Shown here in pieces: positions 23,736 to 35,617 of a stretch of DNA of 64,000 nucleotides (position 1 is the stretch's first letter; each line of letters opens with the position of its first letter). The stretch is from Adiantum capillus-veneris (Eukaryota > Streptophyta > Polypodiopsida > Polypodiales > Pteridaceae): NCBI GenBank assembly GCA_014529385.2, contig CM043961.1, forward strand, positions 14,646,978 to 14,710,977. The letters run 5' to 3'. Under the pieces are notes generated by a model, which did no database searches, was not told where the DNA came from, and saw only the letters and a list, made by a program, of their open reading frames with translations. Both the position numbers and the translations under genes were made by a program.

Positions 23736-25426
23736 TAATTGGACAAGCTAGTGATTGCAGAGTTGGCATGGTAATGATCGCGTGACTGTGTGTTCATGGC
23801 CGACGGATGAGGATCGCTTGAAAGGGTTTTTTTTCAAAGTTCAGAAGACAAAATAATAGGACATGCCGTATTAGGTAATTGAGATTTGAGACGAGAGAGT
23901 AACAAAAACTATTGCTTAAAAAGAAGAAGGGGGGGAAACGTCAAAGATATACCTCATTGATCTGGAATTCTCATCTGGAAGTCAAGGCCAAAGACTACTA
24001 ATACGAAGCTAAGAACTTTTGAAACATCTTTTCGGGTTAATATAAATTATATCAACTTACAATTGTGAGTATTGCCCAAAAAAAAAAAAAAAAACTTCTG
24101 AAACTTTAAAAAAAATGGCATGGAAAATAAAAAGCCAATATTGTCTCCATTTTGTACACTTGTTATTGACTTTTGTCCTACAAATGTCCTCCCATTGTCT
24201 TTTTGGCCTGCTCAAGAAAGGCCTTAGTGTTGGGCCGGGTTGGGCGTCCTTTGACGGATGGCGTTCACGTGGACGGCCAGTGGGGTTTGAGTGAAGGCGG
24301 GGACTGCAAGACGACACGACTCGATGCGATAGAGGAGGAAACAAGGGCAGCCTGCTGAGGAGTGCATTAACGCTGTGGAGAAGGCGTTTACGTCATTGTC
24401 ACCTGCGGCTGTCCGCCAATGGTTGCAGCTTTTCTCTCTTTCAATCTCTCACAAGAAGCCTTCATTTTCTCTCTGCTCAGCATTGCCTAGCTCTGTCTCT
24501 GCAGGCCATCGTGACTCCTCACCTTGTTTTTTTGCCTTTCAAAGCTTCGCTTTGATTAGTTGTACGAGGTTGCATCCACTCACCCACACCTCACGTCTGC
24601 AAGGGTTGAACCATAGTGGGTGTACTTAGAACCCCTTACCTTTTGTCCTACAAAAGTCCTCACATTGTCTTATGTATATGTTACTGTATGTAAGCCACTT
24701 ATAGATAGTTGACATTTGCATTTCATGAAGAGGGGCATTAAGTGTTGCGCCACAACCTTTCACCTTGTTACAATACACCGAGCTGGGCTGATTTTGTATG
24801 AACGTTTTGGAAAGGGGGGGCGGGGGAGAGAGAGAGAAGAAGAATAGGAGGAGGAACATGAGAACCTTTTAACATTGTAAACAAAATCCTAAGATATGTA
24901 TGGGATTAATTGAAGGACCTTGAACTCAAGATGTGTTCCATAAGACGAAAATGGATAGCCAATCAGGACACATAGGTGATAGAAGTGTTGTTCAACTACC
25001 TCTACTTAATCACAAACACACACACACACACACACTCATAGGAGGAATGTGTATGTGTGTGTGTGTGAGAGAGAGAGAGAGAACCCTCTCCTCAAATTTC
25101 TCTCAATTTCTTTTTCAAGAAAAAAATGCATTCCTCCTCAATTCATTTGTGCCTCTCACCTTATTACGCCAAGCATGAGTATTCACCTTGTTGTGACTTC
25201 TCGTCAACATTGTTGCAAATCGGGCAAGAAAGACATGAGAGTGAAAGAAGCCAAGTAGGTAGCCAAAACGAGTTTTTTGCAAACCATTAATTAATTAGTT
25301 TTGGGGGGGGGGGGAAGAAAGGAAAAAGGAAGGCTGGAAAAAAAAGCCAAAGGAGAAAAGGGGGGGGGGGGGGGGGGCGGGGGTTAATTTGTTTTTTTTA
25401 GTGCTTAAGGGAGTCCTAAGGGCAGC

Positions 25427-25570
25427 CAAGGCGAATAGCCTAGTGGTTAAGCTTGTCTTTTTAGTGTCTACGTGCTCAGTCAAATCCTAGAGATTAAGGG
25501 TGCTTTTGAAGCTAATTCGAATTCGAGATGTTGAAGCATCTTGGAAAGATACTATGTATTGAAAATTGAA
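25427..25570 (+). mobile_element. tRNA-derived SINE-like sequence, copy 1
   Basis: TAGCCTAGTGGTTAAG (from 25,437) resembles an internal A box of a tRNA promoter. CAGTCAAATCCTAG about 40 bases downstream is a decayed B box. A body with CGAGATGTTGAAGCATCTTG follows and is shared with 25,870-26,012. This head-plus-body design is that of a plant SINE. The boxes are degenerate and ends are not defined. Confidence 0.45.
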
Positions 25571-25869
25571 AGTAGAGCAAGTAGGTAGACCTATTACTAT
25601 TATGTGGAATCTTAGGAGATACTTTGAGTTTTATGGAAGAGAAAGGAAAGTCAAGTTTTTCTTGAGTTGCATTCAAAAGCAAAGTTAAGTTTTCCTGGAA
25701 GGTGCATTCAAAGGAAAGTCCATACGTTGAGAAGTTTCATGGAACAAAAGGGAAGGGTGTACGGAAAGGTGGTGGGGTGCTTGGAAGGAAAGGGGGGGGG
25801 GGGGGGGGGGAGAGGGAGGGACCATAGTTTTTTTTGTTTTTGATGAATAAGGCCACTCTCCACACCATA

Positions 25870-26012
25870 TTAGTCTTATATCATAGTGGTTTAGGTTGAC
25901 CCTTGGACATCCAACGTAATGGATTCAAATGTGAGTAATGAAAAGCGATATAAAAGGTGGTAGTGGGTCGAGATGTTGAGCATCTTGTGAAGATTCCACA
26001 TAATGAGAATGT
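25870..26012 (+). mobile_element. tRNA-derived SINE-like sequence, copy 2
   Basis: ATCATAGTGGTTTAGG (A-box-like) and GGATTCAAATGTG (B-box-like) precede GTCGAGATGTTGAGCATCTT, the same body as copy 1. It lies about 430 bp from copy 1 inside the same TIR element. Confidence 0.45.
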
Positions 26013-26595
26013 ATTTTAGTTTTCATAGGCAGAAACTTGATTGATAATAACGATATCCGTGACAATCATCGTGGTCTTAGGGAGAGTATTGTGGAAAATG
26101 GTAGTTTTCAATTGATAGAAGAAGTGTCTTAAAAAGGCTAAATAATGAGTCACTTAAGCAACAATAATAATTGTAGTGGTGCAGTTGAGTTTCTCACTTT
26201 GGTCTATTATAGCAATGTAATGCTAACCATGGCTAGAAACATTGTGATTACATTTGGCTTCTTGCCCTCGCTCGCTTTTAGTCACTCGTTTTTTGCTCGT
26301 TAAATGATAGCACCCCAGTGAGGTTTGGCGAGCGTTCGCAGGTCAATAAATATTTTGGGTGAGCTCATAGACCTCAGTCTGCTTATATTTTTTATTCGGG
26401 CTCATTTGGCCTCCATTTCCACTATAGACAGGTTTGCACAAGCAATTTTGTCATTTGTGCTAATTTTTTGTCACTACCGTTTTCTGCATAACAGGTGCCT
26501 TACACTCTTCTACGGTTTGTGCTATATAGAACATGTTGTTCCCATTCTCTTTCTCCTAGTTTTGAGCAGTTTTTACATCAGGTGCAGCATTTACC

Positions 26596-27589
26596 ATGGC
26601 TGACAACAACACAGATGTCTTCAAGATGTTTGCTACTAAGGACAGGTTGGATGGGGACAATTACCCTATGTGGGCTTATATGATGCAACATGTTCTTGTG
26701 TCAAAAGGCGTCTAGAATATTGTGCAGGGCACTGATGTACGTCTTGGTTCTGAGGATGTAGGCGATGTTGAGGATGTTGCAGGTCTTGCTGCAAGGATTG
26801 CTTCTATTAGAGTTGTTTTGCCTACTACAGAACAAGCTCGTTGGGATGTAAAGGATTTTCAGGCTCATGCATTGATTGCATTGTCTGTGAAGCACACCAT
26901 TGTTCCTCACATCCGTTCAGCAAAATCTGCAAAACAAGCTTGGGATATTTTGGCTGGTCTTTATGCAAGTCGCAATGAAGCTAAAATTGCTTTGCTGCGT
27001 AAAGAGTTGGAGTTGAAGATTATGCATGATGAAGATGACATAAACACTTTCCTTGCTGGTGTCAAAGATATCAATGAGCAGCTTATTTATGCAGCTTATG
27101 ACCAGATTCATACGAGACATTTGCTAGTACTTGGAGACTGATGACCCAAGGAAATCCTGAAGTTGTCAAGTTTGATGCATTATGCACATTACTGTTGCAA
27201 GATCCACTCTCTAGAAAAACAGGACTAGGCAGCATGATGTTGAACAGGCTTTTATTGATTCTCAAAGAAATGGTGGTAACAACAATACAACCACTTCTTA
27301 TGGTTCTGCTGCGAGAGGGAAAATTTTTGTTCCTAATGCTTCTGCTGGCAGTAATTTGTCTAGAAATTATGGTGATAAGGGCAAAAAGAAAATGCGTTGC
27401 CATTATTGTAAAGCTAATGATCACTTGATCAAGTCGTGTCCTAAGTTGAAGGCCAAAGAGGCTAAGAAGAAACAGGGTGGTTCCACTGCAAATGCTGGTT
27501 CCACTACAAATGCAGCCATTATTGAGTCTTCTGTGAAAGGAGACCGTGTTGCTGATGTTGATGCAGAATGGGCTTTTAGCACAGAGTGA
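26596..27589 (+). pseudogene. Copia gag with CCHC zinc knuckle
   Basis: Start MADNNTDVFKMFATKDRLDG, then YPMWAYMM, is the usual N-terminus of plant copia gag (UBN2-type region). Codon 40 is TAG (26,713-26,715), probably from a Trp codon. The body (AWDILAGLYASRNEAKIALLR) runs to about 27,130, where the frame shifts. The zinc knuckle CHYCKANDHLIKSC (CX2CX4HX4C) lies at about 27,397-27,440. Gag packages element RNA into virus-like particles. The related copy at 63,750 has the same first 39 codons with few changes and a stop at the same codon 40. Confidence 0.85.
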
Positions 27590-27637
27590 ACTTACAATCC
27601 TACTGTCCATGATGCATGCTTGTCAGTTGCTACAGAT

Positions 27638-28965
27638 TCACATGTGTGGTATTTTGACAGTGGTGCTACAAAGCACATTACCTCACATCGTGAATTGTTT
27701 ACCTCTCTCGAGTCTGTCCCTCGTGGGAATTTAGTCACTTGTGCCAGCAATGCCTCTTATCCCATTTAGGGAGTTGGAAAGATTGTGGTTATTGCCGCAA
27801 ATGGAAGTTCCTTCACACTTGTTGATGCACTTTATGTACCTAGGATCAAGAAGAATCTCTTGTCTGTATCCGCACTTTCTAGACTTGGACTTGTAGTCAA
27901 ATTTATGGATGACAGATGTACAGTCCATGATCTCAGTTTTGGTGATGAAATTTTTGCATTTGGCCTTTTGTGTTGTGGGCTATATAAGCTCACTTTGTAT
28001 GACAAGTGTGGACAAAATTTTGCACATGTTATTGCACATTCAAGGGCTATTTCAGATGCAAAACTTTGGCATCCACGTTTCGGTCATCTAAATTTTTCCA
28101 GTTTGCTGCATTTGAAAAAATACGAAATGGTTGCTTCTTGCCACCGCTTGTAGCACCTATCAAACATGTTTTTGAAGGCTGTATTCTGGGTAAAATGCAG
28201 CGTTCTAAGTTTCCAAAGGATGGTTCAATTAGGGCCACATGCAGGTTGCAGCTTGTGCATAGTGATGTTTGTGGGCCCATGCAAACTCCGTCCTTGGGCA
28301 ATTATCTGTACTTCGTGACTTTCCTTGATGATAACTCTAGGCATGCATGGGTATTTCCGCTTAAATCGAAGTCCGAAGTTTTTATGTGCTTCGAACAATT
28401 TCTGGCTATGGCTGAAAATATCTCGAAATGTACTATGGGCACCCTGTGTTCCAATCGAGGGGGGGAGTATATATCTCATGAACTCGATCAATGCATTTCT
28501 GGCTAGTCATGGGATAAAACACCAATGTACAGTGCCTTATACACCTCAGCAAAATGGTGTTGCTGAGAGGAAAAACAGGTCACTTACGGAAATGGCACGA
28601 TGTATGGTCAAAAGTCAAGCTTTGCCGCATTCTTTTTGGCTTGAGGCCATCATGTGTGCCACTTATGTACTAAACAGGTGTCCTACAAAAACTTTGTAGT
28701 CTATTACTCCATATAAATCATGGCATGATAGAAAGCCTTCTATTGAGCACATGCGCGTTTTTGGCTGTTTGGCATATGCTTTGATGCCACAAACACAACA
28801 CAGAAAATTGGATGATAAGGCTGTCAAATGTATTTTTGTTGGTTATAGTGCTAAAAGAAAAGGTGATAGGTTGTATCATCCGCAAACAAAATGTATTCTG
28901 GTTTCACAGGATGTAGTGTTTGTGGAAGATTCTGTTCAGCCCTTGCTGTCATGTACTAGAGATAG
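27638..28965 (+). pseudogene. Copia protease and integrase (first half of pol)
   Basis: The protease site DSGAT is at about 27,656, with a TAG near 27,767. Next come LYVPRIKKNLLSVS and the GAG-pre-integrase block (LWHPRFGHLNF). Integrase: HSDVCGP (first Asp, about 28,260), then CSNRGGEY (about 28,450), where the second catalytic Asp has become Asn, then PQQNGVAERKNR with the Glu region. Frame changes occur near 28,090, 28,190 and 28,500, and a TAG near 28,697. Reading resumes as MRVFGCLAYALMPQ to 28,965, where the CACTA element interrupts. Normally it matures proteins and inserts cDNA; here it is inactive. Confidence 0.85.
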
Positions 28966-29422
28966 TAACACTACAACAAAAAGAGGTGCCTTCGACGCAG
29001 ATTTCAATGTAATCCGTCGAAAAGTGCATCGAAATACCTGTCGCTGTGAAAACGTGAAAATATGCGTCGATATACGTGTCCAAATGCATTGTTTTCGACG
29101 TGTATTTTGATGTCCCTATCGACTCGTATTTTGACGATCATAACAGAAAAAAAAATTCTTGGATAGAGGACAGGCAGCCTGGCCTGTCCCCGGCCTGTGC
29201 GCAGTGAAAAGATGGACACAACCACAGCCAGACTGCTTGTCCTCTGCCCAAGAAAGCGAGCAGTACCAAAATCAAACGTGCTCCCACAGAAATTTCGGCA
29301 GAGTTCCCTTCGTTTTAACATAAACTTTTCAAAAAAAACCATATGTATACGCCTCCTACATGATATCCATGTAGGATCTCACATGACATTTAAGGCAAAT
29401 GAAAGAAATGAAACGAACTTTG

Positions 29423-29660
29423 TGCAAAACCATAACCAAATAAAAACCATAACCATAACGAGCTTCATATATAACGATCTTTTTTCAAAACCATAACCAA
29501 ATTAAAACCATAACCGGCCATAACCATATTGATCAAAACCATAATGATAACCATAACCATAAAGTTAAACATAACCATAAACGAGACAATAACCATAACC
29601 ATGTCTATACAAGAACAATAATCATAACCATAAAAAAAACAATAACCATAACCATGTCTA
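29423..29660. repeat. Degenerate ATAACC/AACCAT repeat
   Basis: Many copies of AACCATAACCAT and AAACCATAA-type hexamers are interspersed with spacers. The repeat lies inside the CACTA element near its left end and is non-coding. Confidence 0.85.
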
Positions 29661-30019
29661 TACAAAAAAGAGACACAGAAGCGTGTCTGTGTCTCACAAA
29701 ACATATATAGAAATCCAGTGATGACTACGCGTCACAACCTGCACATAGGACAAGTCACAAAATTAGTATTGATATTACTTCACATATACTTATTTAATTA
29801 AATCAACTCACACATATTAACGTCTCACCTCAATCGATCAGCGTGACTCTAAGGCCTCCCAGTCTACAGGCTCTCATGTGGCAGCAAGATCATTCAATAC
29901 TTCATAAATACCTCTCCGATATCCATCTGTCTCCTCCTGGCGTGTCGGGGCTCGATGCATTGCAAGATTCTGCGTTTATACAAAAACCAAAGTAATTAAT
30001 AATACATGATTCATCGCGT

Positions 30020-31007
30020 TTAAGAAAAAACACCATAGCTAGGATTGGATTGGAAACTCACAAACTCATAGCGAAAGGTGTCGAAGCCTCCGTTGCTAAG
30101 ATGAGATGTTCCCCTGGTCATCTGTCGTACCTCTGCGTCCTGACACTGCTGTCTGAACCGCATGTCCGTTGTCCGCTCATCCTCCCTGATCTGCTGCCAC
30201 GTCTCATGTGGGATGCCCGAAGGCTTCGGCGAGCCAGTCCTGAAAGCCCGATGAGCTGCATCTCGAAGATGTTTCACAGAGTCCCGTGCAACACCCTTGA
30301 TCCACCTCCTCCGAAGATCCTCTGAACCCGGAGTAGGCTAATACTCTCTCATGATGGTCTCCACTATATAATTGATGTTGTTGCGATCCTGCTCAGGCCA
30401 AGGCGTCAGAATGTTGGTCGAAAACTGTAGCTCGGTGAGCTGGCGAACCCGCTGTCTCATCGTAGTCCCGACTCTATCCATGTCAACAGAACCATCTGTC
30501 CGTACAGTATAGAGCTTGGAGGCACTAGGATCGTGTGCCCCCCAAGGTGTTCGAGGTGTGCTAAGAGGTGTGTCGAGAGGTGTACCTGGGTAGGACGGGG
30601 GTCGTGAGCGAGGAGAGGTCGAAGCATCTGTGGACTCTCCTCCACATCAACCACCACCTCCACCTGACGATCGCCCAGATCAGTGAGTGCACCTGTGCTG
30701 CGGAGATGAGGACATACCCGCCTCTGCCATACCCCTAGGTGTCGAAGCGGTCGTGATGGGAGACCTCGTAGGCGGCGTACCCGTAGGCGTCCCCCCCTAT
30801 AGGCCTCCCCCTCATAGGTGTCCCTCCCATAGGCGTCGGACCCTCAGGTGTGAAGCCCGGAGGCGTAGTACCCGTGCCTCTGGCTACCCAATACTGAGAC
30901 GCATCTGCCATCTGACTGGGCGTCATCCGTGTGACGAAGCCCATAAATGCATCTGCACTCATAGAAGCGGGATCTGGATACTGGTCTGCCATAACAAAGT
31001 CCTGCAC
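30020..31007 (-). pseudogene. CACTA second gene, transposase-24-like, in pieces
   Basis: Frames in minus order: MQDFVMADQYPDPASMSAD with a Gly/Pro/Thr/Met-rich stretch (31,007-30,735), a middle part near 30,660-30,460, then MKHLRDAAHRAFRTG...HETWQQIREDERTT...RFRQQCQD (30,277-30,020). The last resembles the C-terminal half of plant transposase-24 proteins. GC content is higher than in the flanking copia. Position downstream of the transposase gene fits the two-gene layout of CACTA elements. Frames do not join without shifts or introns, so its state is unclear. Confidence 0.5.
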
Positions 31008-31042
31008 AAAGAAAGTAAAAGAAAATGTCAGAAAACCTTTGT

Positions 31043-31795
31043 TTAAATTAACTTTAAGCTTAATTTTAAATCAACTTCTTTACACAAACACTTAGAGGCC
31101 TCGACTAGTGAGGCATCATTGATAAGATCTTGCACCGTATCATCATCTATCTCTAATTGCAGACATAACTCTGTCCCAACTCGTTCTGGCAGATTGTCTT
31201 CATCCATTGCATCTTCATCTACAAGTGTCATATCTGCCTCGTCTGCGTCATCCCTCGTATATCTCTCAGCTTCCTCTGCCATACCTTCGTCCATCTCATC
31301 TAATGTCACAGTAGTATTTGCGTCGTGTGACTGACTTTCCTCCAAGAGCTCTTGCCCTTCAAATACTTGTTTATTTCTTGGAGCAACCTGAACCACAAAC
31401 CACCATTGTCGCTCTCGAGGGTCCGGTACAAAGACCACTTGCTCGCAATGTTCGTGGAGAGCAAACGTGTCGCTCGCATCTGTCCAAACCTTTATAGAAT
31501 CTATGTGCACAAGCTTGTTTTCATCTCTGCGTACCGTTGCATTGCGACTAGAAGTAATCACCTTGAACCACTTTGCATCCAACAAAAACATCTCAAACCG
31601 CCTGAAGCTGACTTTCAAGATATCTGACACCAAACCACAGTAATCTAGGTTGTTAGTGCTCTCATTCGTGTCTCTGGCACTGGCACTGGCCCTGCTCTTT
31701 TGCATGAAACTAACCATTACCCCACTATCAAACGTGTTTCTTCTGCTGTCAATTTGTTGTGTTCTGAAATTCTTTCCATGCGACCACAGTGCCAT
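31043..31795 (-). pseudogene. CACTA transposase C-terminal region (DUF4216-like)
   Basis: A 250-codon frame with TNNLDYCGLVSDILKVSFRR..., VLLF-type MFLLDAKWFKV, and DPRERQWWFVVQVAPRN. These are the landmarks I associate with DUF4216, found at the C-terminus of TNP2-type CACTA transposases. An acidic tail (DEMDEGMAEEAERYTRDDADEADMT region) follows. It lies directly downstream of the DUF4218-like part. Its own start codon is probably not real; it was most likely joined to the upstream exon. Role: unknown accessory domain of the transposase. Confidence 0.65.
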
Positions 31796-31867
31796 GTATG
31801 TATGATACCTCCAGTCACATCCAATAGCTAGCTCTTCCTCTTCTAGAGATATGGGTTCTCCGATCTG

Positions 31868-34587
31868 TCAAGCTTCTCTCACTGTCTTTTCCAACCATGC
31901 CATTGTAGAGAATTCTGGTAGAGGAGCGAGATAGTCTGGCAAGGGTAAGCCTCTAGTCGTTTGGCTTCGCCTGAAACCGTGTCCCTCCCTATTGCGTCTC
32001 TCTTTCTCTTCTTCGTACCTTTCAAGCCATTTTTGCATCCGCTCTGAGTTTAGTATACAGAACTTCATGATCTTTTCTCGCATGGCGTCGTTCATTTTCT
32101 TCGGCACCCCTTGCCCCTACGGCTCCTCTCCCACCAATCTTGCATCCTCCTCATCGCTCCATAGTCGAGGAATTTCTGGGTCAGAAATGGATAGAAATTT
32201 GATCGTCAAGACAAGAGACTCTTGCACCAGCCATCCTTCAGCCATGCTCCCCTCTGGACGCGCTTTTTGGCGAGCAAAACCCTTAAGTGTTTTCATGAAC
32301 CGCTCTAGAAAGAACATCCAACGGCTGCGGACTGTACCTGCCACTGCAACCTCATCTACTACATGGAAGAGCAAGTGCATGTGGATAGTTAAGCAGCTCG
32401 TGGGTAGATACTTCTCAATCATGCAAACTGCCTCAATGGAGTTAGCCCTTGCGACTGCAATGGATTCCTCTTGTATCTCCTTGGAAGAGATCCACCGCAC
32501 TAGCTCTGAATCTTGTATATGCAGGACCACACTTCGTCCGTTAAACACCCCTTGATCGCAATTGGCAAAATAAATTGCAAGAACTTATGCCAGTCGTTTG
32601 ATTTCAGTCCTGACAGTTGATCGTCATGGGTGAATGCTATCTTGAGACATTGCATATATCCTGTTGGCGTCCTGAACTCTGAAATCACCCTTTTGACTTG
32701 TCGTTCCTCTCTTTTTAGCAATACCCATGGCGCTCTTGGAAGCTTTGTTTGGCCACCTGCATTGGTGAAAGGCCACAGCTGTGGCATCTTTCCAACTAAC
32801 TGCAAATCATCTCGATTGTCTTTCATTCCCATGATTGTCTTCCAGAGGAGCTCTCCCACATTCTTGAATATATGCATTGGATCCAGCAAATGGTTAATTA
32901 GTAGATCACCTCAGTACGGCAACGTATGGAGAATGGACAAACGTTTCATTCCTAGAACAGGTTGCCCCGCATGTTGCTCCCATCGGCGACGCCACTCTAC
33001 ATGCATAGGACGACATTCGACGTGACCAAGCTGACCTTCGCGCAAGTGATGGCCATCTGGAAGATAACGGTGGTGGCCTTGATAAATTGTCTTTTGAAGA
33101 AAGGCAAAATAGCGCACATCCAAAGACGGCCCGCAAATTGGACATGCATTGTATCCCGAAGTTGTAAGCCCTACATATATTAAAGCATGATTCAGGCCAA
33201 GGCAAAGTGCTTGCGAAAACGGAGAATTTTGTAGATCAAGAACCATTACTAGAAGCTTCACCGTATCCTGGCCAATCATGCATAGTCCACATAAGAAGTC
33301 CATGGATCCTTGCATGTTGTTTTCCTACTGGTTCAACCGCATCTGCTATGTCGATCCCATGCCATAACTCTTGGAGCTCATCAACTAGTGGAGCTAGATA
33401 AACATCCATGTTTTTTTCCTTGAACTTACCAGGTACAATCAAGCCTAATATCAAATGACCCTTCTTGATCACAAGCCACAGTGGGAGGTTTTAATTGATA
33501 AGGCACACATGCCAAGTGCTCCATGACGAGCTTCTCAAGCCAAATGGATTGACTCCATCCATTGCCATGCCCAAATGCAAATTGCGTGGTTGACTCTTAA
33601 AATGTGGCCAGGTATCTTCAATGTGCCTCCAAGCCTTTGAATCAGCGGGCACCCTAAATGTTGCGTTAGTGGATCTATTCGTAGAATGCCACCGCATCAA
33701 CTTTGCAATGGAACCACAACGAAACATGCTTTTTATCCTCGGAATAATAGGGAAATGCCGCAACACTTTAGCGGGCACTGTCTCGCCAACCACATCTTGT
33801 TTGTAGCGCATTGCTCCGCACTTAGGACACGACAGACAATCTACGAATTCATTGAGAAAAAGAATGCAATCATTTGGACATGCATGAATCTTGTTGTATT
33901 CCAAGCCAATTGAGGTCAATAGTCGCTTTGCATCTAGCCTGGAGGGGGGCATTTCATTGCCTGCCAGGAGAAGTTGCTACCGCAACAACCTGTTTAAGCC
34001 ACATTAAATTAAAGCTCCCCAAGCATGTCACCATTCCAATCGGAAAATCTCTTTTGTAAGTTACGTACCTAAACAAAGCAGTGACGCTTGCATCTGACCA
34101 CTCGTACACTGACTGCAGATTCAAAAACGTCAGACAAATACGAAGCACAGATATTTTGTCACCTTCATAGATTGGTTGGCGTGCTAACTTTCTCAACATG
34201 TCTTCAAGAGATAGGCGCACGGCTTCTGGTGCTGCTTCGTTAGCGTTCTCCTCGCTTGTCTGGAAGAAGGTATCCAGCATCTCCTCCATGCCATCGTCTT
34301 CTATCTGTAAGCCTTTTCTGCTTCCATCCTTGGCTCTATATTGGTCGGACCTTCACACATAATCCTTTCTCTCTCTCTCTCTCTCTCTCTCAAATGTAGG
34401 TGTTATGTCGCAAAAATCAATGCCCGTTCTAGGAGTCGTATCGTAGATTCTGTACGATTTCTCTAGCAAACTCTCCGTACTTGTGCACATGCTCATTACA
34501 TATCCTACGCTTGCGCAGGATTTGATACTTGCAGAGCGTGCACGAGCATGCAATATTTTCCTCCATGTTAGTTGATGACGTTGCCAT
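31868..34587 (-). pseudogene. CACTA transposase (TNP2 / transposase-21 type)
   Basis: Reading leftward from the ATG at 34,587: a zinc-binding transposase-associated domain (CSCTLC...CNEHVHKYGEFARE); an acidic N-terminal segment (34,289-33,954); then transposase-21 with CPNDCILF..CPKCGAMRY and HLGMAMDGVNPFG (about 33,550), GLIVPGKF, and MWTMHDWPGYG (about 33,280). A frame change follows, then GYNACPICGP, DPMHIFKNVGELLW (about 32,880), and a DUF4218-like part with MHLLFHVVDE (about 32,390) through LTIKFLSISDPEIP. A basic segment (31,868-32,107) precedes the DUF4216-like part. Several frame changes, and a TAG after YDS near 34,430, suggest inactivity, though some breaks may be introns. The protein would bind TIRs and move the element. 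Confidence 0.8.
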
Positions 34588-34664
34588 CTACAATGATTAT
34601 GAATGTTGTTTTAGTATATATACTCCTCACAATGTAAACTACCTCGCATTCTCTAGCCTTGCCC

Positions 34665-34702
34665 GATCTCCGTACACCTCGGTCCAGAGGTGTACGGAGA
34701 TC
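34665..34702. repeat. Perfect 16-bp hairpin upstream of the transposase start
   Basis: GATCTCCGTACACCTC (34,665-34,680), loop GGTCCA, then the exact reverse complement at 34,687-34,702. It lies about 80 bp upstream of the transposase ATG on the minus strand, so it would fall in the 5' leader or promoter. Confidence 0.85.
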
Positions 34703-34923
34703 AGGACCACCAGGTCAAAATCTCGTCTTTATTGGTCAAATCCTATATGGGTAGACACATACGTGCTCTCCCAGCTGTACATGACAATGCATGTAGCGGG
34801 CAAAACCCCTTTGCCTCTTTTAGTTCCATAGTTTCTTCTAGAGGGAGAGAGAGAGAGATAGAGAGAGTTTCTGTCCTTTTCTCTAAATTGGTCAGCCAAG
34901 CTAAGTCTTTTCACGCCGACTTT

Positions 34924-34935
34924 CTCTATCTACTA

Positions 34936-34977
<42 letters not shown>

Positions 34978-35060
34978 ATCTCTGTAGCTATCTCTAATTA
35001 ATTCTCTCTCTTTCTACCTCTCTCTCTCCCTCTCTATTTCTCTCTCTCTATATATATATA

Positions 35061-35113
<53 letters not shown>

Positions 35114-35130
35114 TTCCCTATCTCTTTCTC

Positions 35131-35163
<33 letters not shown>

Positions 35164-35212
35164 TTCCTATCTCTTTCTCTCTCTCTATTTCCTATCTCTT
35201 TCTCTCTCTCTA

Positions 35213-35275
<63 letters not shown>
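34924..35275. repeat. CT-rich microsatellite tract
   Basis: About 350 bp of CT runs broken by TATTTCC, TATATA and similar short inserts, followed by CA and AG runs to about 35,315. A shorter CT run lies at 34,371-34,392. All are inside the right part of the CACTA element. Frames here are artefacts. Confidence 0.95.
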
Positions 35276-35617
35276 CACACACACACACACACGATGTAGA
35301 GAGAGAGAGAGAGAGCGAGGGGTGGAGGGGGGAGAGAGCTCATGATACCTACGCAGCAGGTATAGACCAAGAGCAGATCTGAGCGTGCTCGCAGCCAAAA
35401 ATGACCGCCTGCATGCGGATTTCCTTTTTTCTCCCCCAAATTGTTTTCGTCGAAAGACTTGTGGTAATATTTCCCTTTCCACGCGTATTTCGACGCGCAT
35501 TTTGATGCCCCTTTGGACGTGTATATCGACGGGCAGCAAGTCCGTCGAAAAACGCGTGGAAAGGTACGGGCGTCGAAATCTGCTGCGTCCAAATCTGGGT
35601 ATTGTGTTGTAGTGTAA

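Larger units (their letters stand above)
28969..35614 (-). mobile_element. CACTA (En/Spm) DNA transposon, 6.65 kb
   Basis: The left end is CACTACAACA and the right end is its exact reverse complement, TGTTGTAGTG. The element is flanked by a 3-bp target duplication TAA (28,966-28,968; 35,615-35,617). Sub-terminal regions on both sides repeat TCGACG/CGTCGA motifs (about 28,990-29,130 and 35,445-35,580), as CACTA elements do for transposase binding. Coding remnants for the transposase and a second protein lie on the minus strand. The host copia pol frame continues on either side. Confidence 0.92.

Noticed and set aside
23129-24629. Short plus-strand frames in GC-richer sequence
   Set aside because: Low-complexity Ser/Leu/Cys composition, no conserved motif, and within the TIR element.
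25436-25500. Functional tRNA gene
   Set aside because: A-box-like sequence is present, but the B box is degenerate and no cloverleaf with an acceptor stem can be formed by eye. It was kept only as SINE-like.
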